DNA of 64,000 bases, taken from the NCBI RefSeq assembly GCF_913062585.1, contig NZ_CAJXWX010000010.1:59881-123880 (forward strand). Reading direction: 5' to 3'. Shown here piece after piece: positions 8,780-18,432 of this stretch (position 1 is its first letter; every line of letters begins with the position of its first letter). The DNA comes from an uncultured Sphingomonas sp. GTDB lineage: Bacteria; Pseudomonadota; Alphaproteobacteria; Sphingomonadales; Sphingomonadaceae. The translations under genes were made by a program, and so were the position numbers. The notes under the pieces were generated by a model. It saw nothing but the letters and a program-made list of their open reading frames with translations, searched no databases and was not told where the DNA came from.

Positions 8780-10180
8780 ATGAAATACCCCTATTTGCTG
8801 GCGGCCATCGCGCTCGTCGCGCCCGCCCCGCTGTTCGCCCAGGCGCTGACCCCGGCGGAAACCCAGAAGATCGACGCGCTGGTCAGCAAGACCCTGGCGG
8901 ATACCGGCGTCCCCTCCGCCTCGATCGCGGTGGTGCGCGACGGCAAGATCGTCCTCGCCAAGGCCTATGGCAAACAGTTCGAGGGACAGACGGGCCCGGC
9001 GGACCCGAAGCTGCCCTATCAGATCGCCTCGGTATCCAAGCAATTCACCGCCGCCGCGATCCTGCTGCTGGCCGATGAGGGCAAGCTGTCGCTCGACGAC
9101 ACGGTGTCGAAATACGTCCCCGGCATCACCGACGGCGACAAGATCACCATCCGCCAGCTGCTCAGCCACACCTCCGGCCTGCGCGATTACTGGCCGCAGG
9201 ATTACAGCTTCAAAGCAATGGCGACGCCGACCACGCCACAGGGGATCGTCGACCGCTGGGCCAAGGCGCCGCTCGATTTCGCGCCGGGCATCCAGTGGCA
9301 ATATTCTAATACCGGCTATGTCGTGGCGGGCATGATCGTCGAGAAGGTGTCGGGCCAGACCCTGCTCGACTTCCTCCAGACCCATGTCTTCAAGCCGCTC
9401 GGCATCCGCGCGCTCGATCAGGACAAGGCGGTCGGCCCCGGCTTCCCGCAAGGCTATCTCCGCCACGCGCTCGGCCCCGTCCGCGTCGAGACGCCCGCGG
9501 CCTCGGGCTGGCTCTATGCGGCGGGCGAGCTGTCCATGTCGCCGCAGGACCTGGCCAAATGGGACGTCGCCCGGATGAACCGCACGCTGCTGCCGCCCAA
9601 GGACTGGGCGGAACAGGAGACGCCGGTCAAGCTGACCGACGGGTCCAGCACCAATTACGGGCTGGGCGTCGGTGTCGGCAGCGCCAATGGCCGCCGCTTC
9701 ATCGAACATAGCGGCGAGGCGGTCGGCTTCCTGACCGAGAATATCGTCTATCCCGACGACAAGGCCGCCGTGGTCGTCGCGGTCAACGCCTGGTTCGCCG
9801 ACGCCCAGAGCCGCATCGCCAACGGCATTTCGCAGATCATCCTGCCCGCCCCCCAGGCCAGTGCCGAGGATACCGCAGCACTCGACCGGACCAGGAACGT
9901 CTATGCGCAGCTCCAGGCGGGTAAGCTCGACCGGGCGCTGCTGACCGAGGATGCGGCCTATTATTTCACGCCGGCGACCATCGCCGACTACCAGGCCAGC
10001 CTGTCGCCGCTGGGTGCGCCGACCAAGATCGAGCAGGCGGGCCGCACGCGGCTGCGCGGCGGGTTCGTCAACCGGTCCTACCGCGTGACCTATCCCGGCC
10101 GTACCTTGCGGATCAGCACCTATGCCGAGCCGGGTCCAAACGGTCGTATCGAACAATTTCTGGTGAGCCCCGCCGAATGA
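8780..10180 (+). CDS. Serine hydrolase, class C beta-lactamase / penicillin-binding-protein-like
   Basis: An exported hydrolase of 466 aa. The signal peptide (MKYPYLLAAIALVAPAPLFAQ) precedes a class C beta-lactamase fold. Its catalytic motifs are SVSK (SxxK), YSNTGY (YxN) and HSGEAVGF in the third-box position. After about residue 365 there is an extra C-terminal domain of unknown role. Such proteins are usually esterases or D-amino peptidases rather than resistance enzymes. The ATG at 8780 is chosen because the signal peptide starts there. Its stop overlaps the M17 aminopeptidase start (ATGA), so the two are probably co-translated. Confidence 0.9.
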   Translation: MKYPYLLAAIALVAPAPLFAQALTPAETQKIDALVSKTLADTGVPSASIAVVRDGKIVLAKAYGKQFEGQTGPADPKLPYQIASVSKQFTAAAILLLADEGKLSLDDTVSKYVPGITDGDKITIRQLLSHTSGLRDYWPQDYSFKAMATPTTPQGIVDRWAKAPLDFAPGIQWQYSNTGYVVAGMIVEKVSGQTLLDFLQTHVFKPLGIRALDQDKAVGPGFPQGYLRHALGPVRVETPAASGWLYAAGELSMSPQDLAKWDVARMNRTLLPPKDWAEQETPVKLTDGSSTNYGLGVGVGSANGRRFIEHSGEAVGFLTENIVYPDDKAAVVVAVNAWFADAQSRIANGISQIILPAPQASAEDTAALDRTRNVYAQLQAGKLDRALLTEDAAYYFTPATIADYQASLSPLGAPTKIEQAGRTRLRGGFVNRSYRVTYPGRTLRISTYAEPGPNGRIEQFLVSPAE

Positions 10181-11556
10181 TGGACTTTGCCCCCCTGCTC
10201 CAGCCCGATCGTGGCCAACCTGCCCGGACGATCACGCTGTTGCCGCCCGAGACCTTCGACGGCTGGCTGACCCGCCAGTCGGTCGCGACCCGTGCGCTGG
10301 CGACGGCCCAGCGTTTCGCCGCCAAGCCGAACACCCATATGCTGATCCCCGACGGCGACGGGATCGTCGTGGTCGCGGGGGCGGCCGATGCGACGTCACC
10401 CTGGGCACTGGCCAAGCTGGCCGAGTCGCTGCCCGAGGGGACCTATCGCCTCGACGGGGCGGAGGTCGGTGCGAATGCGCTGGGCTGGCTGCTCGGCCAA
10501 TATCGCTTCACCCGCTATCGCAAGGCCGAGGATAGCGCGCCGCGCGTCCTCCTGACCCGCGACGTCGCGCACCGGGACGAGGTGATCCGCCTCGCCGCCG
10601 CGACCGCCCAGGTCCGCGATCTGGTCAATACCGGGGCGGGCGATCTGGGCCCCGCCGAACTGGAAGCCGAAGCGCAGATATTGGCGCGCGCCCATCATGC
10701 CGAAATCGTGGTGACGAGCGGCGATGCCCTGGCCCGCGACTATCCGATGATCCACGCGGTCGGCCAGGCCGCGACGCGTGAGCGCGCGCCCCGCCTGATC
10801 GAGCTGCATTGGGGCGACCCCGGCCATCCGCGCATCGCCATCGTCGGCAAGGGCGTGTGCTTCGACACGGGCGGGCTCGACATCAAGCCCTCGGCAGGTA
10901 TGCGGCTGATGAAGAAGGATATGGGCGGCGCGGCCCATGCACTGGCGCTGGCCGGGCTGGTCATGGCGGCGAAGCTGCCCGTCCGGCTGCACCTGCTGAT
11001 CCCGGCGGTCGAGAATGCCATATCGGGCGCGGCCTTCCGCCCCGGCGACGTACTGAAGACCCGGAAGGGCCTGACGGTCGAGAACACCAATACCGACGCC
11101 GAAGGCCGGTTGATCCTGGGCGACGCGCTGACCCGCGCGGGCGAGGAAAAGCCCGAGCTGATCCTCGATTTCGCGACGCTGACGGGCGCGGCGCGCGTGG
11201 CACTCGGCCCCGATCTGCCACCGCTGTTCACCGATGACGAGGCGCTGGCCGCCGAGCTGCTGGCGGCGGGCGTGGCGGAGGACGATCCCGTCTGGCGGCT
11301 GCCGCTATGGGACGGCTATGACGACATGCTGAAGTCCGACATCGCGGACATGGTCAACGCACCCGATGGCGGCTTTGCTGGCGCGATCACGGCGGCGCTG
11401 TTCCTGCGGCGCTTCGTGCCGAAGGACACGACCTGGGCGCATCTCGACGTGTTCGCCTGGCGGCCATCGGGTAAGCCGGGGCGACCCAAGGGAGGCGACG
11501 CCTATGCGCTGCGCGCGGCGTACCGGGTGTTGAAGGGGCGGTATTCGGGGGTTTGA
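10177..11556 (+). CDS. Leucyl aminopeptidase family (M17) protein
   Basis: A cytosolic M17 metallo-aminopeptidase that removes N-terminal residues from peptides. The C-terminal catalytic domain carries VGKGVCFDTGGLDIKPS, the metal-binding MKKDMGGAA, and the family signature NTDAEGRLILGDAL with two metal ligands. At 459 aa it is slightly short, and the N-terminal domain diverges from classical PepA. It overlaps the upstream hydrolase by four bases, suggesting one operon handling peptides or peptidoglycan fragments (inference). Confidence 0.92.
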   Translation: MMDFAPLLQPDRGQPARTITLLPPETFDGWLTRQSVATRALATAQRFAAKPNTHMLIPDGDGIVVVAGAADATSPWALAKLAESLPEGTYRLDGAEVGANALGWLLGQYRFTRYRKAEDSAPRVLLTRDVAHRDEVIRLAAATAQVRDLVNTGAGDLGPAELEAEAQILARAHHAEIVVTSGDALARDYPMIHAVGQAATRERAPRLIELHWGDPGHPRIAIVGKGVCFDTGGLDIKPSAGMRLMKKDMGGAAHALALAGLVMAAKLPVRLHLLIPAVENAISGAAFRPGDVLKTRKGLTVENTNTDAEGRLILGDALTRAGEEKPELILDFATLTGAARVALGPDLPPLFTDDEALAAELLAAGVAEDDPVWRLPLWDGYDDMLKSDIADMVNAPDGGFAGAITAALFLRRFVPKDTTWAHLDVFAWRPSGKPGRPKGGDAYALRAAYRVLKGRYSGV

Positions 11557-11570
11557 GGCGAAGATTGCAG

Positions 11571-11655
11571 CGTGCGCTTCGACTTCGCTCAGCGTGAACG
11601 GCTGTTGGGTATAAGTCCAAACCCCCGTTCAGCCTGAGCACAGTCGAAGGCCGCG
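11571..11655. repeat. Inverted repeat, family C
   Basis: Arms CTTCGACTTCGCTCAG...GAACGG and CCGTTCAGCCTGAG...GTCGAAGG face each other across a spacer containing CTGTTGGGT. It lies between the convergent M17 peptidase and tpiA genes, where a bidirectional terminator would be useful, but no T-run is visible. The string CGGCTGTTGGGT after one arm is also found next to the family C arm at 8681. Confidence 0.75.
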
Positions 11656-11674
11656 CCCCACCCTCACCCGGAAA

Positions 11675-12421
11675 TCACAACCCCGCCGCCGCCTCGATGA
11701 TCGGCACGAACTTCGCCGCCGTCAGGCTCGCCCCACCGACCAGCGCGCCGTCGACATTCTCGACGGCCAGCAAGGTCGCCGCATTATCGCCCGTGACCGA
11801 ACCACCATACAGGATCCGCACCCCGTCCGCCGCATCGCCGATCAGCATCCGCAGCTTGGCGCGCGCGATGGCATGGATGCTGGCGATCTCGTCCACCGTC
11901 GGGGTCCGCCCGGTGCCGATCGCCCAGCGCGGTTCATAGGCCAGGGTGAACCAGCTGCCATCCGCATTGTCGGGCACCGACTTTTCGATCTGCGCCTGCA
12001 CGACCCGTTCGGCACGGCCCGCGTTGCGCTCGGCCTCGGTCTCGCCGCAGCACAGGATGACGTTCAGCCCGTTGCGACGCGCCGCCGCCGCCTTGGCCCA
12101 GGCGTCCTGGCTCGTCTCGCCCTGGTCGGCGCGGCGCTCCGAATGGCCGACGATGGTGAAGCGCGCGCCCGCCTCGCGCACCATGGCGGCGGAGACGCAG
12201 CCCGTATGCGCGCCCGAATCGCTTTCGTGCACATCCTCTGCCCCGATCGCCAGGCCCGGCACCCGCTCGGCGGCGGGCGCGATCAACGTGAAGGGCACCG
12301 CCATCGCGACATCGACCCCCGGCGCCGCCTCCGCCGCCGCAGCGATCGCATCCAGTTCGACCAAAGCGGCGCGCGAGCCGTTCATCTTCCAGTTGCCCGC
12401 CACCAATTTGCGCCGTGCCAT
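11675..12421 (-). CDS. tpiA: Triosephosphate isomerase
   Basis: Interconverts dihydroxyacetone phosphate and glyceraldehyde-3-phosphate in glycolysis and gluconeogenesis. The catalytic residues are visible: GNWKMNG (Lys), TIVGHSERR (His) and LAYEPRWAIGTG (Glu plus the flexible loop); the phosphate-binding ILYGGSV follows. Length 248 aa is typical. It is divergent from ppiD, with 136 bases between the two starts that must hold both promoters. Confidence 0.97.
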   Translation of the reverse strand: MARRKLVAGNWKMNGSRAALVELDAIAAAAEAAPGVDVAMAVPFTLIAPAAERVPGLAIGAEDVHESDSGAHTGCVSAAMVREAGARFTIVGHSERRADQGETSQDAWAKAAAARRNGLNVILCCGETEAERNAGRAERVVQAQIEKSVPDNADGSWFTLAYEPRWAIGTGRTPTVDEIASIHAIARAKLRMLIGDAADGVRILYGGSVTGDNAATLLAVENVDGALVGGASLTAAKFVPIIEAAAGL

Positions 12422-12557
12422 ATCAGGCTCCCGATTTGAGTCGTCTGTTATACGTGTTCAACACCGATAGCGGATCGTGGGTTTCGCACAAGCTTGATGC
12501 CGAGCCGCCTCGCCCCTAAAGCACGTTCCGATTTTATTCCTTGCCGATCGGTCGTCC

Positions 12558-14504
12558 ATGCTCAGCTTCTTCCGCCGGATCATCAATTCCAAGGCCGGCG
12601 TCGTCTTGACCGTCATCATCGTCGGCGTGTTCGCCGTCGCTTTCGGCGCCAGCGACGTTTCCAATATCATGGGCATGCCGGTCGGCCAGAACGGCGCGCA
12701 GGTCGCCAAGGTCGGCGATGCCAAGATCACCGCGAACGATCTGCGCAGCGCCGCGCAGAGCGAAGTCGATGCCTATCGCCAGGAACAGCCCACGCTCGAC
12801 ATGGCGCAGTTCATCGCCGGCGGCGGGTTCGAGGGCACGCTGAAGCGCGAGATCACCGGTCTGGCGCTCGAACAGTTCGGCAAGCAACAGGGCATGGTGG
12901 TCTCGCGTCGCCTGATCGATGGCCAGATCGCCTCGATCCCGACATTTCGCGGTCTCAATGGCCAGTTCGACCCGGCGCTTTACCAGCGTTTCCTGGCCCA
13001 GCGGAAGATGACCGACGCGCAGGTCCGCACCGACCTGACCCGCACGGCCTATGCGCAGCAGCTGACCCTGCCGAACAGCGATGCGTCGCAGCTCGCGATG
13101 CAGATGGCCCTTCCCTATGCCTCGCTGCTTCTGGAAAAGCGGCAGGGCGAGGTCGGCTATATCCCGACCCGCCTCGTGCCCGCCGGTCCCGCGCCGACGG
13201 ATGCGGACCTCCAGGCCTTCTACACCCGCAATGTCCAGCGCTACACGCTGCCCGAGCGCCGGGTCATCCGCTACGCGCTGGTCAGTCCCGCGACGGTCGC
13301 CGCCCAGTCGACGCCCGGCGAGGCGGAGATCGCCCGCTACTACCAGACCAACCAGTCGCGTTATGCCGCGACTCAGAAGCGTGACGTGACCCAGGTCATC
13401 ATCGCCGACCAGGCGGGGGCCAACGCCCTGGCCGCCAAGGCGAAGGGCGGCACCTCGCTGGCCGACGCCGCGCGCGCCGCCGGGCTGGAGGCTTCGGTCC
13501 TGAAGGGCCTCGACAAGGCCGCCTATGCCGCGCAGGGCTCGGCCGCTGTCGCCGATGCCGTGTTCGGTGCGGCGCAAGGCGCGGTCGTCGGCCCGGTGCG
13601 TGGCCCCCTCGGCTTTGTCGTCGCCAAGGTCGATGCGATCACCCAGGTCCCCGGCAAGTCGCTGGCCCAGGCCCGCCCCGAGATCGTCGCCGAGCTGACC
13701 AAGCAGAAGCAGGCCGCAGCGCTGGGCGATACGCGCAACACGATCGAGGACTCGCTGTCGGGCAATGCGACCTTCGACGAGGTCGTGGCCGACCGCAAGC
13801 TGCAGGCGCAGGCGACCCCGGCCGTGACCGCCCAAGGGATCGCGCCCGACGCCCCCGCCTTCCAGGCGACGCCGGAACAGCGCGCGATGATCACCGCCGC
13901 CTTCACCGCCCAAGAGGGCGACGCGCCGCAGATCGTACCGATCGGCCAGGACGGCAGCTTCGCCGTCGTCGGTGTCGGCCAGGTCCAGCGTTCCGCCCCC
14001 CGTCCGCTGGCGCAGGTCCGTCAGCAGGTGGTCGCCGACCTGACCGCCGATCGCGCCCGTGCCGCCGCCCGCAAGCTGGCCAATGCCGTGCTCGCCAAGG
14101 TGAATAAGGGCATGTCGATGGCGCAGGCGCTGAAGGAAACCGGGCTGGCGGTGCCGCCGGTCCGCCCGATCACCGCGTCGCGTCGCGACCTGGCCGCCGC
14201 ACAGAACACGCCCGCCGCCGCCCCTCTCGCGCTGCTCTTCTCGATGCCGCAGGGCAAGGCCCGGACGCTGGAGGCGCCGCAGAACGAAGGCTGGTACATC
14301 CTGCGCACGGTCAAGATCGAAGCGGGCGACGCGACCGGCAACACCGCCGCGATCGCCGCCGCACGTGGCGATATCGGACGCCTGCTCGGCCGCGAATATG
14401 TCGCGCAATTCGCCCGTGCAGTGCGCGACAGCGTCGGCGTGAAGACCGATCCCAAGGCGGTCGCCAAGGTCCGTTCGGAGTTGCTGAACAATGGCGCCAA
14501 CTGA
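12558..14504 (+). CDS. ppiD: Peptidylprolyl isomerase PpiD / SurA N-terminal domain protein
   Basis: A 648-residue membrane-anchored periplasmic chaperone. It has a short cytosolic start (MLSFFRRIINSKAG), one membrane helix (about residues 14-36), a SurA_N-like helical region (residues 60-230) and a parvulin-like domain (about 260-370, weakly conserved). A further helical tail runs to the end. PpiD helps proteins leaving the Sec translocon fold. The stop lies inside the start of trpE (14-base overlap), so the two are co-translated. Confidence 0.9.
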   Translation: MLSFFRRIINSKAGVVLTVIIVGVFAVAFGASDVSNIMGMPVGQNGAQVAKVGDAKITANDLRSAAQSEVDAYRQEQPTLDMAQFIAGGGFEGTLKREITGLALEQFGKQQGMVVSRRLIDGQIASIPTFRGLNGQFDPALYQRFLAQRKMTDAQVRTDLTRTAYAQQLTLPNSDASQLAMQMALPYASLLLEKRQGEVGYIPTRLVPAGPAPTDADLQAFYTRNVQRYTLPERRVIRYALVSPATVAAQSTPGEAEIARYYQTNQSRYAATQKRDVTQVIIADQAGANALAAKAKGGTSLADAARAAGLEASVLKGLDKAAYAAQGSAAVADAVFGAAQGAVVGPVRGPLGFVVAKVDAITQVPGKSLAQARPEIVAELTKQKQAAALGDTRNTIEDSLSGNATFDEVVADRKLQAQATPAVTAQGIAPDAPAFQATPEQRAMITAAFTAQEGDAPQIVPIGQDGSFAVVGVGQVQRSAPRPLAQVRQQVVADLTADRARAAARKLANAVLAKVNKGMSMAQALKETGLAVPPVRPITASRRDLAAAQNTPAAAPLALLFSMPQGKARTLEAPQNEGWYILRTVKIEAGDATGNTAAIAAARGDIGRLLGREYVAQFARAVRDSVGVKTDPKAVAKVRSELLNNGAN

Positions 14505-15987
14505 GGCTGACCGGCTGGCGAACGGCCAGCCGCTCCTCATCTGGCGGCGGCAGATCGCCGACACCGAGACACCGGTCGCCGCCGCGCTGAAGCTGATCGA
14601 GCCCGGGCGCGGCGACTTCCTGCTCGAATCGGTCGAGGGCGGCGCGACGCGCGGGCGGTACAGCCTGATCGGTCTGGCGCCCGACCTGGTGTTCCGGGCC
14701 GAGGGGCATGAAGCGGCGATCAACCGCCACTGGGCGACCAATCGCGACGCTTTCGAGGCTTGCGCCGCGCCGACGCTGGAGGCGTTGCGCCAGCTGGTCG
14801 CCGAGTGCCGGGCCGAAGTCCCCGAAGGGCTGCCCGCCGCACTCGCCTGTCTGGTCGGCTATTTCGGCTATGAGACGGTGGGGCTGGTCGAAGCGCTGCC
14901 CCAGCCCGACGTCGATCCGCTCGGCCTGCCCGACATGATCTTCGTGCGGCCGACCGTGATCCTGGTCTTCGATCGGCTGGCCGACGCGCTCTATCTCGTC
15001 GCGCCGGTCTGGCCCAATGCCGCGCGCGATCCGGCGCGGATGATCGCGGATGCCCAGGAGCGACTGGACGCCACTGCCGCGCGGCTGGCAACGGCGACGC
15101 TGCCTGCACCCGTACGGGCCGACTTGCCCGAACCGGCCTATCAGCCTGCCCTCGCCCCCGGCCGCTATGGCGAGATGGTCGCGCGAGCCAAGGACTATAT
15201 CGTCGCGGGCGATATCTTTCAGGTCGTGTTGGCGCAGCGTTTCTCCGCGCCCTTCGCCCTGCCGCCGTTCGAGCTGTATCGCAGCCTGCGGCGGATCAAT
15301 CCTTCGCCCTTCCTCTATCATCTCGACCTGCCGGGCTTTGCGCTGATCGGGTCGAGTCCGGAAATCCTGGTCCGGGTCCGCAATGGCGAGGTTACGATCC
15401 GCCCCATCGCGGGCACCAGGCCACGCGGCAAGACGCAGACGGAGGACACCGCGAACCGGGACAGCCTGCTCGCCGATCCGAAGGAACGCGCCGAGCATCT
15501 GATGCTCCTCGACCTCGGCCGCAACGATGTCGGCCGGGCGGCCTCGGCGGGCAGCGTGCGGGTGACCGACAGCTATACGGTCGAATTCTACAGCCACGTC
15601 ATGCACATCGTGTCCAACGTCGTCGGCCATCTGGCCGAGGACAAGGATGCGCTGGACGCCCTGTTCGCGGGCTTTCCGGCGGGCACGGTCAGCGGCGCGC
15701 CCAAGGTTCGCGCCTGCCAGATCATCGCCGAGCTGGAGCCGGAACGGCGCGGCGCCTATGCGGGCGGTGTCGGCTATTTCTCGCCCGACGGGTCGATGGA
15801 CTCGTGCATCGTGCTGCGTACCGCCGTGGTCAAGGATGGCACCATCCATGTCCAGGCGGGCGCTGGCATCGTCGCGGACAGCGATCCGGCCTATGAACAG
15901 CGCGAGTGCGAAGCGAAGGCGGGCGCGATGCTCGCAGCAGCGCGTGACGCGGTGGCACGGGCGGGCGAAGGCGGCTTCGGGCAGTAA
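14491..15987 (+). CDS. trpE: Anthranilate synthase component I
   Basis: Converts chorismate plus ammonia (from TrpG) to anthranilate, the first step of tryptophan synthesis. The C-terminal chorismate-binding domain shows YRSLRRINPSPFLYHLDL, GSSPEIL, RPIAGTRPRGKT, LMLLDLGRNDVGR and FPAGTVSGAPKVRA. The N-terminal LLESVEGG motif matches the Trp-feedback site. It is 498 aa. It overlaps ppiD by 14 bases. The partner gene trpG is 838 bases downstream, separated by palindromes and an opposite-strand gene; no leader peptide or attenuator is seen. Confidence 0.97.
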   Translation: MAPTEADRLANGQPLLIWRRQIADTETPVAAALKLIEPGRGDFLLESVEGGATRGRYSLIGLAPDLVFRAEGHEAAINRHWATNRDAFEACAAPTLEALRQLVAECRAEVPEGLPAALACLVGYFGYETVGLVEALPQPDVDPLGLPDMIFVRPTVILVFDRLADALYLVAPVWPNAARDPARMIADAQERLDATAARLATATLPAPVRADLPEPAYQPALAPGRYGEMVARAKDYIVAGDIFQVVLAQRFSAPFALPPFELYRSLRRINPSPFLYHLDLPGFALIGSSPEILVRVRNGEVTIRPIAGTRPRGKTQTEDTANRDSLLADPKERAEHLMLLDLGRNDVGRAASAGSVRVTDSYTVEFYSHVMHIVSNVVGHLAEDKDALDALFAGFPAGTVSGAPKVRACQIIAELEPERRGAYAGGVGYFSPDGSMDSCIVLRTAVVKDGTIHVQAGAGIVADSDPAYEQRECEAKAGAMLAAARDAVARAGEGGFGQ

Positions 15988-16016
15988 GTCGTAGCAGCCG
16001 ACAATCGTCAACGCGC

Positions 16017-16153
16017 TCCCCGGTGAAGGCCGGGGTCCAGTTTCTAGTCGGCGTGAGGCGTGCAGAACGTCGCGTGGGAGGCCCATTCCACCGGTTTGCG
16101 ACCGAGCATTATCTCAAATGTCAGAACAACTGGACCCCGGCCTTCGCCGGGGA
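16017..16153. repeat. Inverted repeat, family B
   Basis: Arms 16017-16040 and 16130-16153 are complementary over 24 bases with one G-T exception, and match the arms at 8453-8555. The 89-base spacer is unrelated to the earlier spacer. It lies downstream of trpE, convergent with the secreted-protein gene, in the interval that separates trpE from trpG. Confidence 0.8.
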
Positions 16154-16194
16154 ACAGCTTTTAAAACATAGCGGTCGACCACCCTGACCGGATC

Positions 16195-16629
16195 TTACTG
16201 CCCATCATCCGCCGGCGGGGTCGCCTCAGCCCTACGCGCCTTGCGATCGGCGGCATATTGCTGGTTCCACTGGATGCTGCATCCGCTCTGGCCGCCCGTG
16301 CCGACCGGCGAGCAGGTATCCGGGATGCCGCCCGCCACGCGACCGACCTGGTCCATCGTCGCGGCGCGATTGACCCAGCTCTGGTTCTGCGCGGGGATCG
16401 GCTTGTCGTTCCGCAGCGCCTTGGGGATGCGATAGGGCTCGTCGTCGCGGCCGCAGACCACGACCTCGTCCGCCGTGCTCTCGGGGCATTTCTGATCGCC
16501 GGTCAGCGTGACCTGCCGCACCCGCTTGGGGGGCTGGCCGCTCTCGGCCTGCGGGTTGTTCGGCGATTGCTGGGCGAATGCCGTGGCCGGGCTCAGCAAC
16601 AGGGCAGCGATCAGGGCGGCACGAACCAT
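16195..16629 (-). CDS. Small secreted protein with CPE...VVCGR motif
   Basis: A 144-residue exported protein of unknown function. The signal peptide is MVRAALIAALLLSPATAFA. The mature part has QKCPESTADEVVVCGRDD followed by EPYRIPKALR, a motif I associate with short exported proteins of sphingomonads, and two further cysteines (DTCSPVG, SGCSIQW) that may pair. Start 16629 has AAAGGAG ten bases upstream; a GTG at 16653 lacks one. It lies antisense to the trp genes, splitting trpE from trpG. Confidence 0.75.
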   Translation of the reverse strand: MVRAALIAALLLSPATAFAQQSPNNPQAESGQPPKRVRQVTLTGDQKCPESTADEVVVCGRDDEPYRIPKALRNDKPIPAQNQSWVNRAATMDQVGRVAGGIPDTCSPVGTGGQSGCSIQWNQQYAADRKARRAEATPPADDGQ

Positions 16630-16825
16630 GGCGACGAAACTCCTTTGGGACACTCAACGTCTTACGTGGCGCATGGCTCCACGCTGAACAGTTCGCCCTA
16701 ACGGCGCCATTCCGGCAAAATTGCGGCGATGTGTCGCGCGCCCGGCCATCCGGACATGCCCGATCCTTCGGACCTATGCGTCAAGCAGGCGTTGCACCGC
16801 CCGTACGATCGGCTATGGCGGGGGC

Positions 16826-17440
16826 ATGATCCTGGTCGTCGACAATTACGACAGCTTCACCTGGAACCTCGTCCATTATCTTCAGGAATTGGGCAGCGAG
16901 GTAGAGGTGGTCCGCAACGACGCGATCTCGGCGGGCCAAGCGCTCTCGTCGGGGGCGCAAGCCTTTCTCATCTCCCCCGGCCCCTGCACGCCGACCGAGG
17001 CGGGCGTCAGCCTGGACCTGGTCGCGGCCGCCGCCGAGGCCGGCCGTCCGCTGCTGGGCGTGTGCCTGGGCCATCAGGCGATCGGCCAGCATTTCGGCGG
17101 GCTGGTCCAGCGCGGCGGGCTGATGCACGGCAAGACCTCGCCGGTGCATCATGACGGCACCGGCCTGTTCCGCGGGCTGCCTTCGCCCTTCACCGCGACG
17201 CGCTATCACTCGCTGATCGTCAACGACGTGCCCGACAGCCTGGTGGTCAACGCGCGCGCCGAGGACGGCACGGTGATGGGCTTCCGCCACGCCACGCTGC
17301 CCATCCACGGTGTGCAGTTCCATCCCGAAAGCATCGCCACCGAATATGGCCATGCGATGCTCGCCAATTTCCTGCGTGAGGCGGGCGTGGCGCACGACCT
17401 GCCCGAGCGGCTTCGCCCGCCGGTCGAGAGCGCGGCGTGA
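16826..17440 (+). CDS. trpG: Anthranilate synthase component II (glutamine amidotransferase)
   Basis: Hydrolyses glutamine and passes ammonia to TrpE. The class I amidotransferase motifs are complete: [24 protein letters not shown], the nucleophile [11 protein letters not shown] and the VQFHPESI His-Glu pair. It is 204 aa. The ATG at 16826 is used because the family begins at this residue; the frame is open further upstream. Its stop overlaps the trpD GTG start. Confidence 0.97.
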   Translation: MILVVDNYDSFTWNLVHYLQELGSEVEVVRNDAISAGQALSSGAQAFLISPGPCTPTEAGVSLDLVAAAAEAGRPLLGVCLGHQAIGQHFGGLVQRGGLMHGKTSPVHHDGTGLFRGLPSPFTATRYHSLIVNDVPDSLVVNARAEDGTVMGFRHATLPIHGVQFHPESIATEYGHAMLANFLREAGVAHDLPERLRPPVESAA

Positions 17441-18432
17441 CCACCCTCGCCCTGCTGCCCGATCCCGCCAGCCCGCTATCGCGCGAAACCGCTTATGCCG
17501 CCTTTGCGGACATTCTGGACGCGCGGGCGGATGACGAGGCCGTAGCGACCTTCCTGATCGCGCTGGCCGAGCGCGGCGAAACCTCGATCGAGATCGCCGA
17601 GGCGGCCCGCGCCATGCGCGAACGCGTGATCCCGATCGAAGCGCCTCGGGGCACCATCGACGTCTGCGGCACCGGCGGCGACGGGCATCACACGCTGAAC
17701 GTCTCGACCGCCGTGTCGCTGGTCGTCGCCGCACTCGGCGTGCCGGTCGCCAAGCATGGCAACCGGGCCGCCTCGTCCAAGGCGGGCGCGGCGGACACGC
17801 TGGAGGTGCTCGGCCTCGACATGGAGCGTGCCGGACAGGTGGCGCAGGCGAGCCTGACCGATATCGGCATCGCCTTCCTCTTTGCCGCCAATCATCACCC
17901 GGCCATGGCGCGGATCACCCCGATCCGGCGGCGCATCGGGCGGCGGACGATTTTCAACCTGATGGGTCCCCTGGCCAATCCGGCGCATGTCGGGCGTCAG
18001 CTGATCGGCATCGCCCGCCCCGATTATGCATCGGTCTATGCCGAGGCCCTAGAACAGCTGGGTGCCGAGGCGGCGCTGGTCGTGTCGGGCGAGGAAGGGC
18101 TGGACGAGCTGTCGGGCGCAGGCCCCAGCATCGCGGTTTCGGTCGGCGCCATCGCCGCGCCCGCGACGATCACCCCGGAGGATGCGGGACTGCCCCGTCA
18201 TCCCATCACCGCCATTCGCGGCGGCGACGCCCGGCACAATGCCGAGGCGCTTCGCCGCCTTCTCGCCGGAGAGCCAGGCGCCTATCGCGACGCGGTTCTC
18301 CTCAACGCCGCCGCCGCCCTGCTCGTCGCCGGGCATAGCGTCGATCTGCGCGAGGGCGCGGTCGCCGCCGCCCGCGCGATCGACACGGGCGGGGCCGCGG
18401 CGCTTCTCGATCAATGGATTGCCTACCGATGA
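17437..18432 (+). CDS. trpD: Anthranilate phosphoribosyltransferase
   Basis: Transfers phosphoribose from PRPP to anthranilate, the second step of tryptophan synthesis. Motifs: [18 protein letters not shown] (PRPP binding), [15 protein letters not shown], and [11 protein letters not shown]. It is 331 aa and starts with GTG inside the trpG stop codon. The four-base overlap with trpC (ATGA) shows translational coupling through the trpGDC run. Confidence 0.97.
   Translation: MTTLALLPDPASPLSRETAYAAFADILDARADDEAVATFLIALAERGETSIEIAEAARAMRERVIPIEAPRGTIDVCGTGGDGHHTLNVSTAVSLVVAALGVPVAKHGNRAASSKAGAADTLEVLGLDMERAGQVAQASLTDIGIAFLFAANHHPAMARITPIRRRIGRRTIFNLMGPLANPAHVGRQLIGIARPDYASVYAEALEQLGAEAALVVSGEEGLDELSGAGPSIAVSVGAIAAPATITPEDAGLPRHPITAIRGGDARHNAEALRRLLAGEPGAYRDAVLLNAAAALLVAGHSVDLREGAVAAARAIDTGGAAALLDQWIAYR

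Noticed and set aside
12422..14490. trp attenuator or leader peptide before trpE
   Set aside because: trpE starts inside ppiD; no short ORF with tandem Trp codons or alternative hairpins is visible.
12534..14741. 735-codon open frame on the minus strand
   Set aside because: Shadow of ppiD and trpE, with biased composition and no domain.
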